Below are positions 26,052 through 34,446 of a stretch of 64,000 nt of DNA, piece by piece. Position 1 is the first letter of the stretch. Each line of letters begins with the position of its first letter. Below the pieces are notes generated by a model. That model searched no databases. It was not told where the DNA came from and was given only the letters and a program-made list of their open reading frames with translations. The stretch lies in assembly GCF_045762675.1 (NCBI RefSeq), contig NZ_JBJDLK010000009.1:62001-126000 (forward strand), given 5' to 3'. This DNA comes from Elizabethkingia meningoseptica_A. Lineage in GTDB: Bacteria > Bacteroidota > Bacteroidia > Flavobacteriales > Weeksellaceae. The position numbers were made by a program, and so were the translations under genes.

Positions 26052-26330
26052 CTATTCAATTTTTTTCTTGTCTTTCTTCTTTTCCTTTTTTGTAGCCTTT
26101 GGATCATTTGTAGCCGGCTGCTTGTTTTCTTCTGTCTGAACAGTTGTTTCAGTCTGTACTGCAGGACTTGTAGTTGTTTCTGTCGTTGTAGACGGCGTTG
26201 TAGTTGTAGTCGTCGGTGAGGTTGTTTCTGTTGTCGTTGTTTTCTTAGTCGTGTCCTGCGTAGTAGACTGGGCAAATGTAATACCTGTACCTAATGCCAA
26301 TAAAGAGGCTGTTAAAAATAACTTTTTCAT
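26052..26330 (-). CDS. Small secreted Thr-rich protein
   Basis: The 92-residue protein has a signal peptide (MKKLFLTASLLALGTGITFAQ). The mature part is a Thr/Ser/Glu-rich low-complexity run followed by a Lys-rich tail (KKEKKKDKKK). It should be disordered and exported to the periplasm or beyond. No domain is recognisable. The signal peptide and the absence of any better reading on the other strand support a real gene. A Thr/Lys repeat of this kind can also expand or shrink between strains. Confidence 0.65.
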   Translation of the reverse strand: MKKLFLTASLLALGTGITFAQSTTQDTTKKTTTTETTSPTTTTTTPSTTTETTTSPAVQTETTVQTEENKQPATNDPKATKKEKKKDKKKIE

Positions 26331-26432
26331 AATGTTTTTGTTTTAAAATTAATTTCTAGTGTTCAGTTTTAAAACGCACATTATTTTTCAAAATTGTCTG
26401 ATTGGTACAACTTTAACTCACTTTGGGACTCT

Positions 26433-26945
26433 TTAATATTTATTATGGAATAGTTTATTTTTTTCCAAATTTCTTTTAATTTTCTCCACAAAAGTATAAG
26501 CCGCAGGACATATCATGGTGTTCTTAAGCGTCAGATGATTAATCTGGTAGATTTTTTTCCGGTCTGTATGCGGATATTCTCTGCAGGCTTTAGGCCTTAC
26601 TTCGTAAATAGAACATTTATGATCATCCATAAGAAAAAAGCATGGCAGATTTTGTAGAATTTTATCCTGATCCTCGTCTACTTTTAAAAATTTGGCCTCA
26701 AATTCCGAAGGTTTCAAACGGAGATGCTTTGCGATTCTTTCTATATCTTTTTCTGTAAACAAGGGGCCTGTTGTTTTACAACAATTGGCACACTGAAGGC
26801 AGTCTATCTCTTCGAAAACCTCATCATGAGTTTCCTGTACAACATAATCGAGGTTTTTAGGTGGTTTCTTTTTCAGCGTTTCTAAAAACTTTTTATGTTC
26901 TTTATGTTTTAACCGAGCCTGCTCTTCGTAATATTTTAAGTCCAT
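26433..26945 (-). CDS. YkgJ-type cysteine cluster protein
   Basis: The 170-residue protein contains CLQCANCCKTTGPLF, a later CFFLMDDHKCSIYEVRPKACREYP and further Cys near the C-terminus. This is the pattern of the CxxCxxCC family (UPF0153/YkgJ), proposed to bind a zinc or iron-sulfur cluster. The function is unknown. The N-terminal helix is strongly charged. It is a single gene with a -7 box 15 bases upstream. Confidence 0.88.
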   Translation of the reverse strand: MDLKYYEEQARLKHKEHKKFLETLKKKPPKNLDYVVQETHDEVFEEIDCLQCANCCKTTGPLFTEKDIERIAKHLRLKPSEFEAKFLKVDEDQDKILQNLPCFFLMDDHKCSIYEVRPKACREYPHTDRKKIYQINHLTLKNTMICPAAYTFVEKIKRNLEKNKLFHNKY

Positions 26946-26959
26946 AAATTAAGAATGTA

Positions 26960-26967
26960 CAAAATTA
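26960..26967 (-). promoter_or_regulatory. Candidate -7 box for the cysteine cluster gene
   Basis: The minus strand reads TAATTTTG 15 bases before the ATG at 26945. No clear -33 TTG. Confidence 0.42.
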
Positions 26968-27106
26968 AGAATATGCTTTTAAATCTGATATAACCGCATA
27001 GAATAGTTTTACAGTTATAGATAAAAACCAGGCTTTAGGGTATTTCATAGCTGTTTTGCTAAAGTAGCATATTAAAAGAATATGCGATTAATCATTCTTC
27101 AAAATT

Positions 27107-27137
27107 TTGCAAAGCCTGACAACACGTTGTACCTTTG
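27107..27137 (+). promoter_or_regulatory. Promoter for the truncated haemoglobin gene
   Basis: TTG (27107-27109), 20 bases, TACCTTTG (27130-27137), 17 bases before the ATG. Confidence 0.65.
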
Positions 27138-27153
27138 ATGAAAATCGCGGAAA

Positions 27154-27537
27154 ATGAACGATCTGGAAACCCGGCAGGATATTGAACTACTGGTCAACAA
27201 ATTTTATCAGAAAGTAAAGTCAGATGATAAAATCGGTCTGTTTTTCAATGATATCGGAAAGGTCAACTGGAACGAGCACCTGCCTAAAATGTACTCATTC
27301 TGGGAATCAATTCTGTTTGGCCAGATGTCCTATAAAGGGAATCCGATGCGGGTGCATTTTCCTATCAACGATATAAAGGCTATTGAAAAAGAGCACTTTG
27401 AACACTGGATTAAATTATGGACAGACACTGTATCAGAAAACTTCTCCGGGAAAACGGCGGATCTCGCTATCTACAAAGCCAATAATATAGCCAACTTAAT
27501 GGCTTATAAAATGGAAATGGCCAGAAAGCTGCGTTAG
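27154..27537 (+). CDS. Group III truncated haemoglobin
   Basis: The 127-residue protein matches group III truncated globins: FYQKVKSDDKIGLFFND, then the FWESILFGQMSYKGNPMRVHFPI stretch characteristic of the group, and HFEHWIKLWTDTV with the proximal-His region. It binds haem and may handle oxygen, NO or electrons; the role of group III members is unsettled. It has its own promoter and converges on the alkD-like gene with a 4-base overlap of stops. Confidence 0.93.
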   Translation: MNDLETRQDIELLVNKFYQKVKSDDKIGLFFNDIGKVNWNEHLPKMYSFWESILFGQMSYKGNPMRVHFPINDIKAIEKEHFEHWIKLWTDTVSENFSGKTADLAIYKANNIANLMAYKMEMARKLR

Positions 27538-28250
27538 ATATTTCCGCGTAGATAATCCTGCCTCATTCCTTCATCCAGTTTTTCAATCGCATAGCGTAAT
27601 GACGTTCTGGGCATTTCTTTATAATACTGATTAAGAAAAGTCAGGAGTGTCTCTTCATCTATTTTTCCAATTTCACGAAGCATCCAGCCATTGGCTTTAT
27701 GCATAAGGTCATGCGGGTGTTTCATGTTCTTCAGAACCAGCTGCTGCGTGAGTTCAAAGCTTTTCTTCTTTATAAAATAATAGGTCCCCACTACTGCTAC
27801 TCTTTTTCTCCACATATTTTCATCCGAAGAAAGTTCCTGGAATATTTTTTCATCTCCATAATGATAAATGTATGCTCCCAGTATTTTGTAGGCTGAAGAA
27901 TCTACAATATCCCAGTTATTAACATAATCCAGATGCTGTAAATAAAAATCTACAAGCTCTTTTTTCTCAGCGGTATTTTTGGATTTTTCATACTTATAAA
28001 CAAGGATTAAAACTGCTGTTAACCTCATTTCGTGAATTTCGGATTTTAAAACCTGAGATAAATCCTCCAATGAAATTTCTTTATAATACTCTTTAGCAAC
28101 ACTTCTCTGATCGGGAACAGAAACACCATAAAATACATCTCCTTCTCCATACTCTCCCTTTCCTGTTTTGAAATAACGAGGCATATGTTCCGCTCTTTCC
28201 GCTGTAGCCAGCATCTGAAGTGCTTCTTCAATTTGTCTTACCATATTCAT
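27534..28250 (-). CDS. AlkD-like DNA alkylation repair protein
   Basis: The ATG at 28250 gives 238 residues; a GTG 24 bases earlier is possible but gives an unlike N-terminus. The sequence is all-helical with HEAT-like repeats: VSVPDQRSVAKEYY, MRLTAVLILVYKY, NNWDIVDSSAYKILG and WMLREIGK. The family (AlkC/AlkD) contains DNA glycosylases that remove alkylated bases by a non-flipping mechanism. Substrate range is inferred. It lies close behind the antiporter gene on the same strand and may be read through from it. Confidence 0.87.
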   Translation of the reverse strand: MNMVRQIEEALQMLATAERAEHMPRYFKTGKGEYGEGDVFYGVSVPDQRSVAKEYYKEISLEDLSQVLKSEIHEMRLTAVLILVYKYEKSKNTAEKKELVDFYLQHLDYVNNWDIVDSSAYKILGAYIYHYGDEKIFQELSSDENMWRKRVAVVGTYYFIKKKSFELTQQLVLKNMKHPHDLMHKANGWMLREIGKIDEETLLTFLNQYYKEMPRTSLRYAIEKLDEGMRQDYLRGNI

Positions 28251-28279
28251 TGGTTTCGGGTCATTATGTGCCACACCCC

Positions 28280-29560
28280 TTAGTGCGCTTCTTCCATATT
28301 CTCCTGTTGCTGCTCTTCATTGGCAATTTTATTCGGATTTGCCACTTTACCTATGGTTAACCCCTGGACAATAATAGAAAACACAACAACAAAATAGGTA
28401 ATACTAAGAATGGCTGTACTATATTCATTTTTAGGAACAGACATCGCTAAGGCAATAGAAACACCACCCCGGATTCCTCCCCACACCAGAACTTTTACCG
28501 TTTGCGGAGTAAAGCGGCTTCTGAATGACATAAACTGTGTAGGCCCCCAGATAGAAATAAATCTTGCCAAAAGAACCACTACAATGGCAACAATTCCTGG
28601 TATTATGAAATTCTGAAGGTCTTTTATCATTAATAATTCAAAACCTATAAAAAGGAATAAAACAGCATTCAGGATTTCATCAATCAGTTCCCAGAACTTT
28701 ACAAGATAATCCTGAGTAACAGATTTCATTTTGAAATTAACATTAAAGTTACCCATAAACAAACCGGCAGCAACCATGGTTAATGGTCCTGAAATATGCA
28801 ACTGACGTGCAATAAGATAACCTCCCATTACAACAGACAATGTGACCAATACGGAGATAATATAATCATCTACCTCTCTCATTAACCGGGATGTTATCCA
28901 TCCTAAAAGAACACCGAGAAGTAAACCTCCGCCTGCTTCATGTAACAATAACATCGCAATATTCTCTACGCCCAGATCTACTTCTTTCCCTACTGCCAAT
29001 TGTAATATTACGGTAAAAACAACAACAGCCATACCGTCATTAAACAGAGATTCACCAGCGACCTTTGTTTCAAGCGATTTAGACACTTTTGCCTGCTTCA
29101 GGATGCTGAGTACCGCAACGGGATCTGTTGGTGAAATTAAGGCACCAAATACAAGGCTATAGAGCAACGGGATCTGTATTCCGATTAACGGAAACAGGTA
29201 GTAAACGCCAAATCCCACAACAAATGTGGAAATAACCACACCTATTGTTGAAAATATAAAAACGGGGCGGAACTGCTCTTTAAGGTCATTGATATTAATA
29301 TGAATCCCTCCCGCAAATAGTAAAAAGTTTAACATTGCCCCCATCAGAACTTCTGTAAAGTCTATGCTATCCATTAAATGATTCAGCCTTACAAAGGTTT
29401 TGGGTAAAACGCTTTCGCCAAAAAGAACCAGAAATGTAGAGACCGTGATCGCAATAACCATGATCCCTATGGTACTGGGTAATTTCAAAAATCTGTAATT
29501 AATGTAGGCAAAAATAGATGCCAGCACAATAAGTGCAGAAAATGAATAATATAATTCCAT
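28280..29560 (-). CDS. CPA1-family cation:proton antiporter
   Basis: The 426-residue protein has about 12-13 membrane helices. GALISPTDPVAVLSILK and GESLFNDGMAVVVF are the two CPA1 signatures, the second carrying the Asn-Asp pair of the ion site. WGGIRGGVSIALAMSVP is the conserved C-terminal helix. It should exchange Na+ or K+ for H+ across the inner membrane in pH and salt balance; ion choice is not readable. It is 36 bases downstream of hflX and may share its transcript. Confidence 0.93.
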   Translation of the reverse strand: MELYYSFSALIVLASIFAYINYRFLKLPSTIGIMVIAITVSTFLVLFGESVLPKTFVRLNHLMDSIDFTEVLMGAMLNFLLFAGGIHININDLKEQFRPVFIFSTIGVVISTFVVGFGVYYLFPLIGIQIPLLYSLVFGALISPTDPVAVLSILKQAKVSKSLETKVAGESLFNDGMAVVVFTVILQLAVGKEVDLGVENIAMLLLHEAGGGLLLGVLLGWITSRLMREVDDYIISVLVTLSVVMGGYLIARQLHISGPLTMVAAGLFMGNFNVNFKMKSVTQDYLVKFWELIDEILNAVLFLFIGFELLMIKDLQNFIIPGIVAIVVVLLARFISIWGPTQFMSFRSRFTPQTVKVLVWGGIRGGVSIALAMSVPKNEYSTAILSITYFVVVFSIIVQGLTIGKVANPNKIANEEQQQENMEEAH

Positions 29561-29596
29561 TCGTTTTTTTTCTTTCTTGTGTTTTTATTCGTTTTT

Positions 29597-30811
29597 TTAT
29601 TCTTCTACCTCATCATCGTAGTACTCAAAAAGGAAGTCATTATAAGGGAATCGTGAAATATGAATTTTAAGAACCTCGTCATAGATCATTTTCTTCATTT
29701 CTGGGAAGTTTTCTTTGGTCAATGCTGAAATAAAAACTGTAGGGTATTTTGATTTAGCCATCCAGGTATTCTTCCATTCTTCCAGAGATACATTCTTTCT
29801 TGTAGTAGGCGTCAGGTCATCTTCTGCCTTTCTTTCATAACTAAAGTCATCAATTTTATTGAAAACCATAATCATAGGTTTCTTATGAGCATCTATTTCC
29901 TGCAGGATTTCATTCACTGAGTTAATATGATCTTCAAAACTTTCATGGGAAATGTCGACCACATGAATCAATAAATCAGCTTCACGTACCTCATCCAGAG
30001 TAGATTTAAATGACTCTACCAATTGTGTTGGAAGCTTTCTTATAAAACCTACAGTATCAGTTAAAAGAAAAGGAAGATTACCAATTACCACTTTTCTTAC
30101 GGTTGTATCCAGTGTTGCAAACAGTTTATTTTCTGCAAAAACTTCAGATTTGGACAACGCGTTCATCAAAGTAGATTTTCCTACGTTGGTATACCCTACC
30201 AATGCAACACGCACCATTTTACCTCTGTTATTTCTTTGAGTCGCCATCTGGCGGTCTATCGTTTTCAGTTTATCTTTTAGCAAAGATATTCTGTCACGGA
30301 TAATACGACGGTCAGTTTCAATTTCCGTTTCCCCCGGACCTCTCATCCCAATACCACCCCGCTGACGCTCCAGGTGAGTCCACATTCTTGTTAATCGTGG
30401 AAGAAGATATTCATATTGAGCAAGCTCTACCTGTGTTCTTGCATAAGAAGTTTGTGCTCTTTGGGCAAAAATATCCAGAATAAGGTTTGTTCTGTCCAGA
30501 ATTTTAATTTCCAGTTCACGTTCCAGATTCTTTAATTGCGAAGGAGAAAGTTCATCATCAAAAATAACGGTTCCGATTTCATTTTCCTTTACATAGTCTC
30601 TTATTTCTTCGGCCTTTCCTTTTCCTACAAAGGTTTTGGAGTCCGGCTGAGACATTTTCTGGGTAAATCTTTTTTCTACTGTCGCTCCTGCTGTATAAGC
30701 AAGGAACTCCAGCTCATCCATATATTCTTTTAGTTTATCCTCATCCTGATCTTTGGTAATAAGTCCTACCAAGACCGCTTTTTCATATTGATGTTCTTTC
30801 TTTTCTAGCAT
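29597..30811 (-). CDS. hflX: Ribosome-associated GTPase HflX
   Basis: The ATG at 30811 gives 404 residues. The N-terminal domain contains FVGKGKAEEI and FDDELSPSQLKNLE, and the linker has the family's QRGGIGMRGPGETEIETDRR. The G domain shows GYTNVGKSTLMNAL (G1), DTVGFIRKLP (G3) and NKIDD (G4). HflX splits stalled or stressed ribosomes. The frame opens at a TTG two codons earlier, but ATG is preferred. Confidence 0.95.
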   Translation of the reverse strand: MLEKKEHQYEKAVLVGLITKDQDEDKLKEYMDELEFLAYTAGATVEKRFTQKMSQPDSKTFVGKGKAEEIRDYVKENEIGTVIFDDELSPSQLKNLERELEIKILDRTNLILDIFAQRAQTSYARTQVELAQYEYLLPRLTRMWTHLERQRGGIGMRGPGETEIETDRRIIRDRISLLKDKLKTIDRQMATQRNNRGKMVRVALVGYTNVGKSTLMNALSKSEVFAENKLFATLDTTVRKVVIGNLPFLLTDTVGFIRKLPTQLVESFKSTLDEVREADLLIHVVDISHESFEDHINSVNEILQEIDAHKKPMIMVFNKIDDFSYERKAEDDLTPTTRKNVSLEEWKNTWMAKSKYPTVFISALTKENFPEMKKMIYDEVLKIHISRFPYNDFLFEYYDDEVEE

Positions 30812-30913
30812 ATACAAAAATAAGAATTGTGAAATAAAGTTAATGGATTAAATATAAAACATATCTTAAACCCATCACTTTTATTATATTTAATTACGTT
30901 AATTTATGTTCTC

Positions 30914-31198
30914 ATGGAGCATGAGATATATCTTTTAAAAAATTATTTACAGGAGGTATTAAAGCTGGAATACCTTCCGGACGGTTCTTTTGGAAACCTT
31001 TGTTTCGTGCACGAAAACCCGGAACTCAGGACAGAGTTTCGGGTAAGCTTTACACAGGATGATCTTCTCCGGTATTTAAAAAACAGTAAAGATTATCCGG
31101 GAATTCAGGATTCGGACTTTTTCATTTCCGATATACCCTCCGGAATTATATTTCCTAAAAATCCGGAAATTTTCTGGCGGGTTATCAATTCAGATTAA
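30914..31198 (+). CDS. Small hypothetical protein
   Basis: A 94-residue protein without signal peptide or membrane segment. Visible pattern: an amphipathic N-terminal helix, aromatic and acidic residues and a C-terminal PKNPEIFWRVIN. Composition and codon use look like the neighbours. It converges on the META lipoprotein gene with a 4-base overlap of stops. No family was recognised and no function is proposed. Confidence 0.6.
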   Translation: MEHEIYLLKNYLQEVLKLEYLPDGSFGNLCFVHENPELRTEFRVSFTQDDLLRYLKNSKDYPGIQDSDFFISDIPSGIIFPKNPEIFWRVINSD

Positions 31199-31629
31199 TC
31201 CCAGTCCGCAGCCACGAATTTCATTCTGTCACCATTATTATTTGTTAATGTCAGAAAATGGCCTTCCACAGAATAAGAAGTCATTGTCGGGAAAAGAGAT
31301 ATAAACTGATTTTCCAGATCAAGATGATTCGGACAAAACATTTTCGTTCCGGAAATACGGGAGACCGATACTTTATTCCCCGATTTTTCATTTAATTTAA
31401 AGCTCAGCTTATTACACCCCATAAAAGCGGTGTAACCGGAAACAGTTCCGTTTTTTGAAGTTAAATCTACAGCAGCCTGAGCATGTATAAGCTCATCCTT
31501 AGAAAATTCTTTCATAGAAATCAGCATCCATTTTCTCTGGAGACCCGTATTTAGATTTTGTGTTGTTGTACACCCCGTAATACTCATCATTAATACCATT
31601 AATGTAATTACTGGCAAAATTCTTTTCAT
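31195..31629 (-). CDS. META-domain lipoprotein (HslJ-like)
   Basis: The 144-residue protein has a lipoprotein signal ending in ITGC. The mature domain reads RKWMLISM, SGYTAFMGCNKLSFKL and FCPNHLDLENQFISLFP, the META/HslJ pattern (expected LxGxxW and the central GCN block). META proteins are small envelope proteins linked in some bacteria to heat-shock or novobiocin tolerance; no activity is established. Its start abuts the stop of the TonB_C-like gene (shared base 31629), so it ends a three-gene operon. Confidence 0.85.
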   Translation of the reverse strand: MKRILPVITLMVLMMSITGCTTTQNLNTGLQRKWMLISMKEFSKDELIHAQAAVDLTSKNGTVSGYTAFMGCNKLSFKLNEKSGNKVSVSRISGTKMFCPNHLDLENQFISLFPTMTSYSVEGHFLTLTNNNGDRMKFVAADWD

Positions 31630-32399
31630 CAGTTGTCTTTATTTACGCTATCATAATTATATCCTACACTCATTTCCATTCCATATTCAAAGTGATAGGT
31701 CATTGGAACTCCGTTTCTCATAGCGGGCTTCCATGTTCTTTTTATTCTTTTAAAGGTTCGCATCGTTTCCCATACGAAGTTTTGTTCCATAATTTTTGGC
31801 CATACCGTAAGATTGTTCATTTCTCCCTTTTCATTGATATCAAAATTCAGAAGAATACTTCCTCTAATGTCAAAATCTCTGAAAATAGTATAAAACTCAC
31901 CGTTAATGGTATTGATCATCGCCTGCTTACCTCCTGGAAATTCCGGTAATTTAAAATTCTCTACAGAATTAAGTCCTTCTTTATAATGATCAAACAGATC
32001 ATATGGAAAGATATAAATTTCCGCTATGGCTGGGACTTCTTCACCGTGATACGTTGCCGGGTTCCAGTTTTTAAGTTGTTTAACCACATCGTTTGCTAAA
32101 ATCCTTGCACAGTCATTTTTAGCTTTGATTAATGAGTCTACATTCTTAAGCTTTTCGGTTCTCCCGTCAGGATAAATTTTAAGTTTCAGCTTATAATACT
32201 GATTCGGCTCATTTTGACCACAAGCTTTTATCTTATTTTGTTCAATAACATTATGCACGTCTCTATAAAAAGCCTTTAATCCTCCTTTGTAAAAAACCTG
32301 ATCATCGGGGTATTTATCCAGTACGAATTCTTTAAGTTTTTGTTGTGAGAAAACCAGATTGCATACAAGAGCAAATGCTAAAAATAGTTGTGATTTCAT
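31629..32399 (-). CDS. Secreted protein with two TonB_C-like domains (paralogue 2)
   Basis: The 256-residue protein has a signal peptide (MKSQLFLAFALVCNLVFSQQ) and no other membrane segment. Two similar halves can be seen. The first includes FYRDVHNVIEQNKIKACGQN and ends WNPATYHGEEVPAIAEIYIFP; the second includes GSILLNFDINEKGEMNNLTV and ends TWKPAMRNGVPMTYHFEYG. Both halves resemble the TonB C-terminal fold. It is a tandem paralogue of the next gene upstream (gap of 5 bases). It is not an ordinary TonB because it lacks an anchor and a proline spacer. Role unknown. Confidence 0.75.
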   Translation of the reverse strand: MKSQLFLAFALVCNLVFSQQKLKEFVLDKYPDDQVFYKGGLKAFYRDVHNVIEQNKIKACGQNEPNQYYKLKLKIYPDGRTEKLKNVDSLIKAKNDCARILANDVVKQLKNWNPATYHGEEVPAIAEIYIFPYDLFDHYKEGLNSVENFKLPEFPGGKQAMINTINGEFYTIFRDFDIRGSILLNFDINEKGEMNNLTVWPKIMEQNFVWETMRTFKRIKRTWKPAMRNGVPMTYHFEYGMEMSVGYNYDSVNKDN

Positions 32400-32404
32400 A
32401 TATA

Positions 32405-33133
32405 TTATTCTTCGGTAAGTGTAATTGGAAATTTATAAACTGTTTCAATATTAATTCCATGAAGTTTTGCCGGTGTCCATTTCTCTTTTATCCACCTCAC
32501 AGATTTTATGAGCATATCATCAAAATTTTCATTTCTTGAGCCAGGATTCATTTTAAACCCTGTCATATTTCCATCTTCATCAATATTAATATGCATTACA
32601 AGACGTATTTTCTGATCCCAATCATAACCTCTTACATTGGCGTTTTTTTCAAATTTTTTCCAAAAATTACCAGAACCTCCTTCAAATAATGGCGGAGTAT
32701 AATAATACATAATATCATAACCCCTTCTGTAATTAGAAAATAAATCATCAGGATAAATATATGCACTCGCTACCGCTGCAACTTTCTCACCAGATACCAC
32801 AGGAGGATTCCAACCGTTTAAGAATCTGAATGTCTTCCGCGTTAGTTCATACGCACATTTATTCTGTTCAATTTTAAGTGGATCATTCTCTTTAACAAAC
32901 TTTATACTGTTATCCGGATAAACAATAAAGCTCACCTTATATAGTTCATTCTTATTTTGACAAGGTTCTATTTTTTCCTTTACAATGGCTTCATGTATAT
33001 CATTATAAAATTTTTTGACACCTCCCTCGTAGAAATCAACATCTGGAGGATATTTGTCATAAACAACAAGAGGCTTCTGCTGCGCAAAAAATAAAGATCC
33101 CAATAAGGTAAAAAACAGTATTTTTTTCATCAT
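32405..33133 (-). CDS. Secreted protein with two TonB_C-like domains (paralogue 1)
   Basis: The ATG at 33133 gives 242 residues with a signal peptide (MMKKILFFTLLGSLFFAQQ); the longer frame would read through the lysA terminator. Shared features with the following gene are DKYPPDVDFYEGGVKKFY, IEPCQNKNE, WNPPVVSGEKVAAVASAYIYPDDLF and a C-terminal WTPAKLHGINIETVYKFPI. Each half looks like one TonB_C domain. It is first in an operon with its paralogue and the META lipoprotein, suggesting one envelope function for all three. That function is not known. Confidence 0.75.
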   Translation of the reverse strand: MMKKILFFTLLGSLFFAQQKPLVVYDKYPPDVDFYEGGVKKFYNDIHEAIVKEKIEPCQNKNELYKVSFIVYPDNSIKFVKENDPLKIEQNKCAYELTRKTFRFLNGWNPPVVSGEKVAAVASAYIYPDDLFSNYRRGYDIMYYYTPPLFEGGSGNFWKKFEKNANVRGYDWDQKIRLVMHINIDEDGNMTGFKMNPGSRNENFDDMLIKSVRWIKEKWTPAKLHGINIETVYKFPITLTEE

Positions 33134-33143
33134 GAATATCACA

Positions 33144-33191
33144 ATTAAAAAAGGCATTAAAGAGTTCGCTAATTTAACCTTTAATGCCTTT
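33144..33191 (-). terminator. Terminator of lysA
   Basis: AAAGGCATTAAAG (33150-33162) and CTTTAATGCCTTT (33179-33191) form a perfect 13-bp stem with a 16-base loop; on the minus strand it is followed by a T run. Confidence 0.85.
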
Positions 33192-33216
33192 ATATTGTAT
33201 TATCTGAATGTTAAAA

Positions 33217-34416
33217 TTACAATACCTCTATCTGGTTTCTCAAAAGGTCTTCAAAAACATCTCTTTTTCTGATTAAGTGTACTTTCCCATCCATTACCAT
33301 TACCTCTGCCGGCTTCAGACGGCTGTTGAAGTTAGAGCTCATTTCAAAGCCGTAAGCTCCTGCATTTCTGAATACCAGAACATCACCTTCTCTTACTTCA
33401 TTAATTTTTCTGTCCCATGCAAAAGTATCAGTTTCACAGATGTTTCCTACAACTGTATAGATGCGTTCCGGACCATTCGGGTTGGAAAGGTTTTCAATTT
33501 TATGATAAGAATCGTAGAACATCGGGCGGATTAAGTGATTAAATCCTGAATTAACTCCTACAAAAACAGTTGCTGTAGTCTGCTTAATGACGTTTGCTCT
33601 TACTAAAAAATGTCCGCACTCACTTACCAGATATTTTCCAGGTTCAAACCATAATTCAAAATCCTTTCCGGATTCTTTTTTGAAATCATTTACAGCCTTT
33701 AATACTTTCTTGCCTAATGTTTTTACATCGGTCTCCAGCTCTCCTTCCTGATAAGGCACTTTGAAGCCACTACCCATATCAATATATTTAAGATCCGGAA
33801 AGTCTTCCACCATCTCAAACATAATTTCAAGTCCTTGAATAAAAACATCAATGTCTTTAATTTCACTTCCGGTATGCATATGTAACCCTTCAACTCTCAA
33901 ACCTGTTGTCTTTACAATACGCTGAATATGTCTTAGCTGATGGATAGAAATACCAAATTTACTATCGATATGACCTGTTGAAATTTTATAATTTCCACCT
34001 GCAAAAATATGTGGATTGATTCTGATAAATACAGGATATGAGTTTCCGTATTTATTACCGAACTGTTCCAGAATAGAAATATTATCAATATTGATATGTA
34101 CACCAAGCTTCATAGCTTCTTCAATCTCTGTAATATCCACACAATTTGGTGTAAATAAGATCTTTTCAGGTGTGAATCCGGCTTTAAGACCTAAATTCAC
34201 CTCGTGAATACTTACACAGTCGATATTAGCACCTAACTTTTGTATGTATTTCAGAATGTTGATATTGGTTAAAGCCTTTGCAGCATAAAAGAATCTTGTC
34301 TTACCATCGAATGACTTTGTAAGCTTTTCGTACTGCTCTCTTATTTTTTCAGTTTCATAAACGTATACGGGTGTTCCGTACTCTCCTGCAATTTTTAATA
34401 ATTCTTGGTTTGTCAT
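33217..34416 (-). CDS. lysA: Diaminopimelate decarboxylase
   Basis: The 399-residue protein is a PLP enzyme of the alanine-racemase fold class. FFYAAKALTN holds the PLP-linked Lys; HTGSEI, the DMGSGFKVPY glycine-rich loop, EPGKYLV and GNICETDTFAWD with the active-site Cys follow, and NAGAYGFEMSSNFNSR closes the site. It makes lysine from meso-diaminopimelate. It lies 30 bases downstream of the exonuclease gene and could be co-transcribed. Confidence 0.95.
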   Translation of the reverse strand: MTNQELLKIAGEYGTPVYVYETEKIREQYEKLTKSFDGKTRFFYAAKALTNINILKYIQKLGANIDCVSIHEVNLGLKAGFTPEKILFTPNCVDITEIEEAMKLGVHINIDNISILEQFGNKYGNSYPVFIRINPHIFAGGNYKISTGHIDSKFGISIHQLRHIQRIVKTTGLRVEGLHMHTGSEIKDIDVFIQGLEIMFEMVEDFPDLKYIDMGSGFKVPYQEGELETDVKTLGKKVLKAVNDFKKESGKDFELWFEPGKYLVSECGHFLVRANVIKQTTATVFVGVNSGFNHLIRPMFYDSYHKIENLSNPNGPERIYTVVGNICETDTFAWDRKINEVREGDVLVFRNAGAYGFEMSSNFNSRLKPAEVMVMDGKVHLIRKRDVFEDLLRNQIEVL

Positions 34417-34446
34417 ATAGCTTTTTGTACTATTTTGTACCTAATA

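Noticed and set aside
26045..26275. Arg/Gln-rich minus frame
   Set aside because: Shifted reading of the Thr-rich secreted protein.
30815..30822. TATTTTTG on the minus strand before hflX
   Set aside because: It is only 4 bases before the ATG, so the predicted start would lie inside the gene; probably chance.
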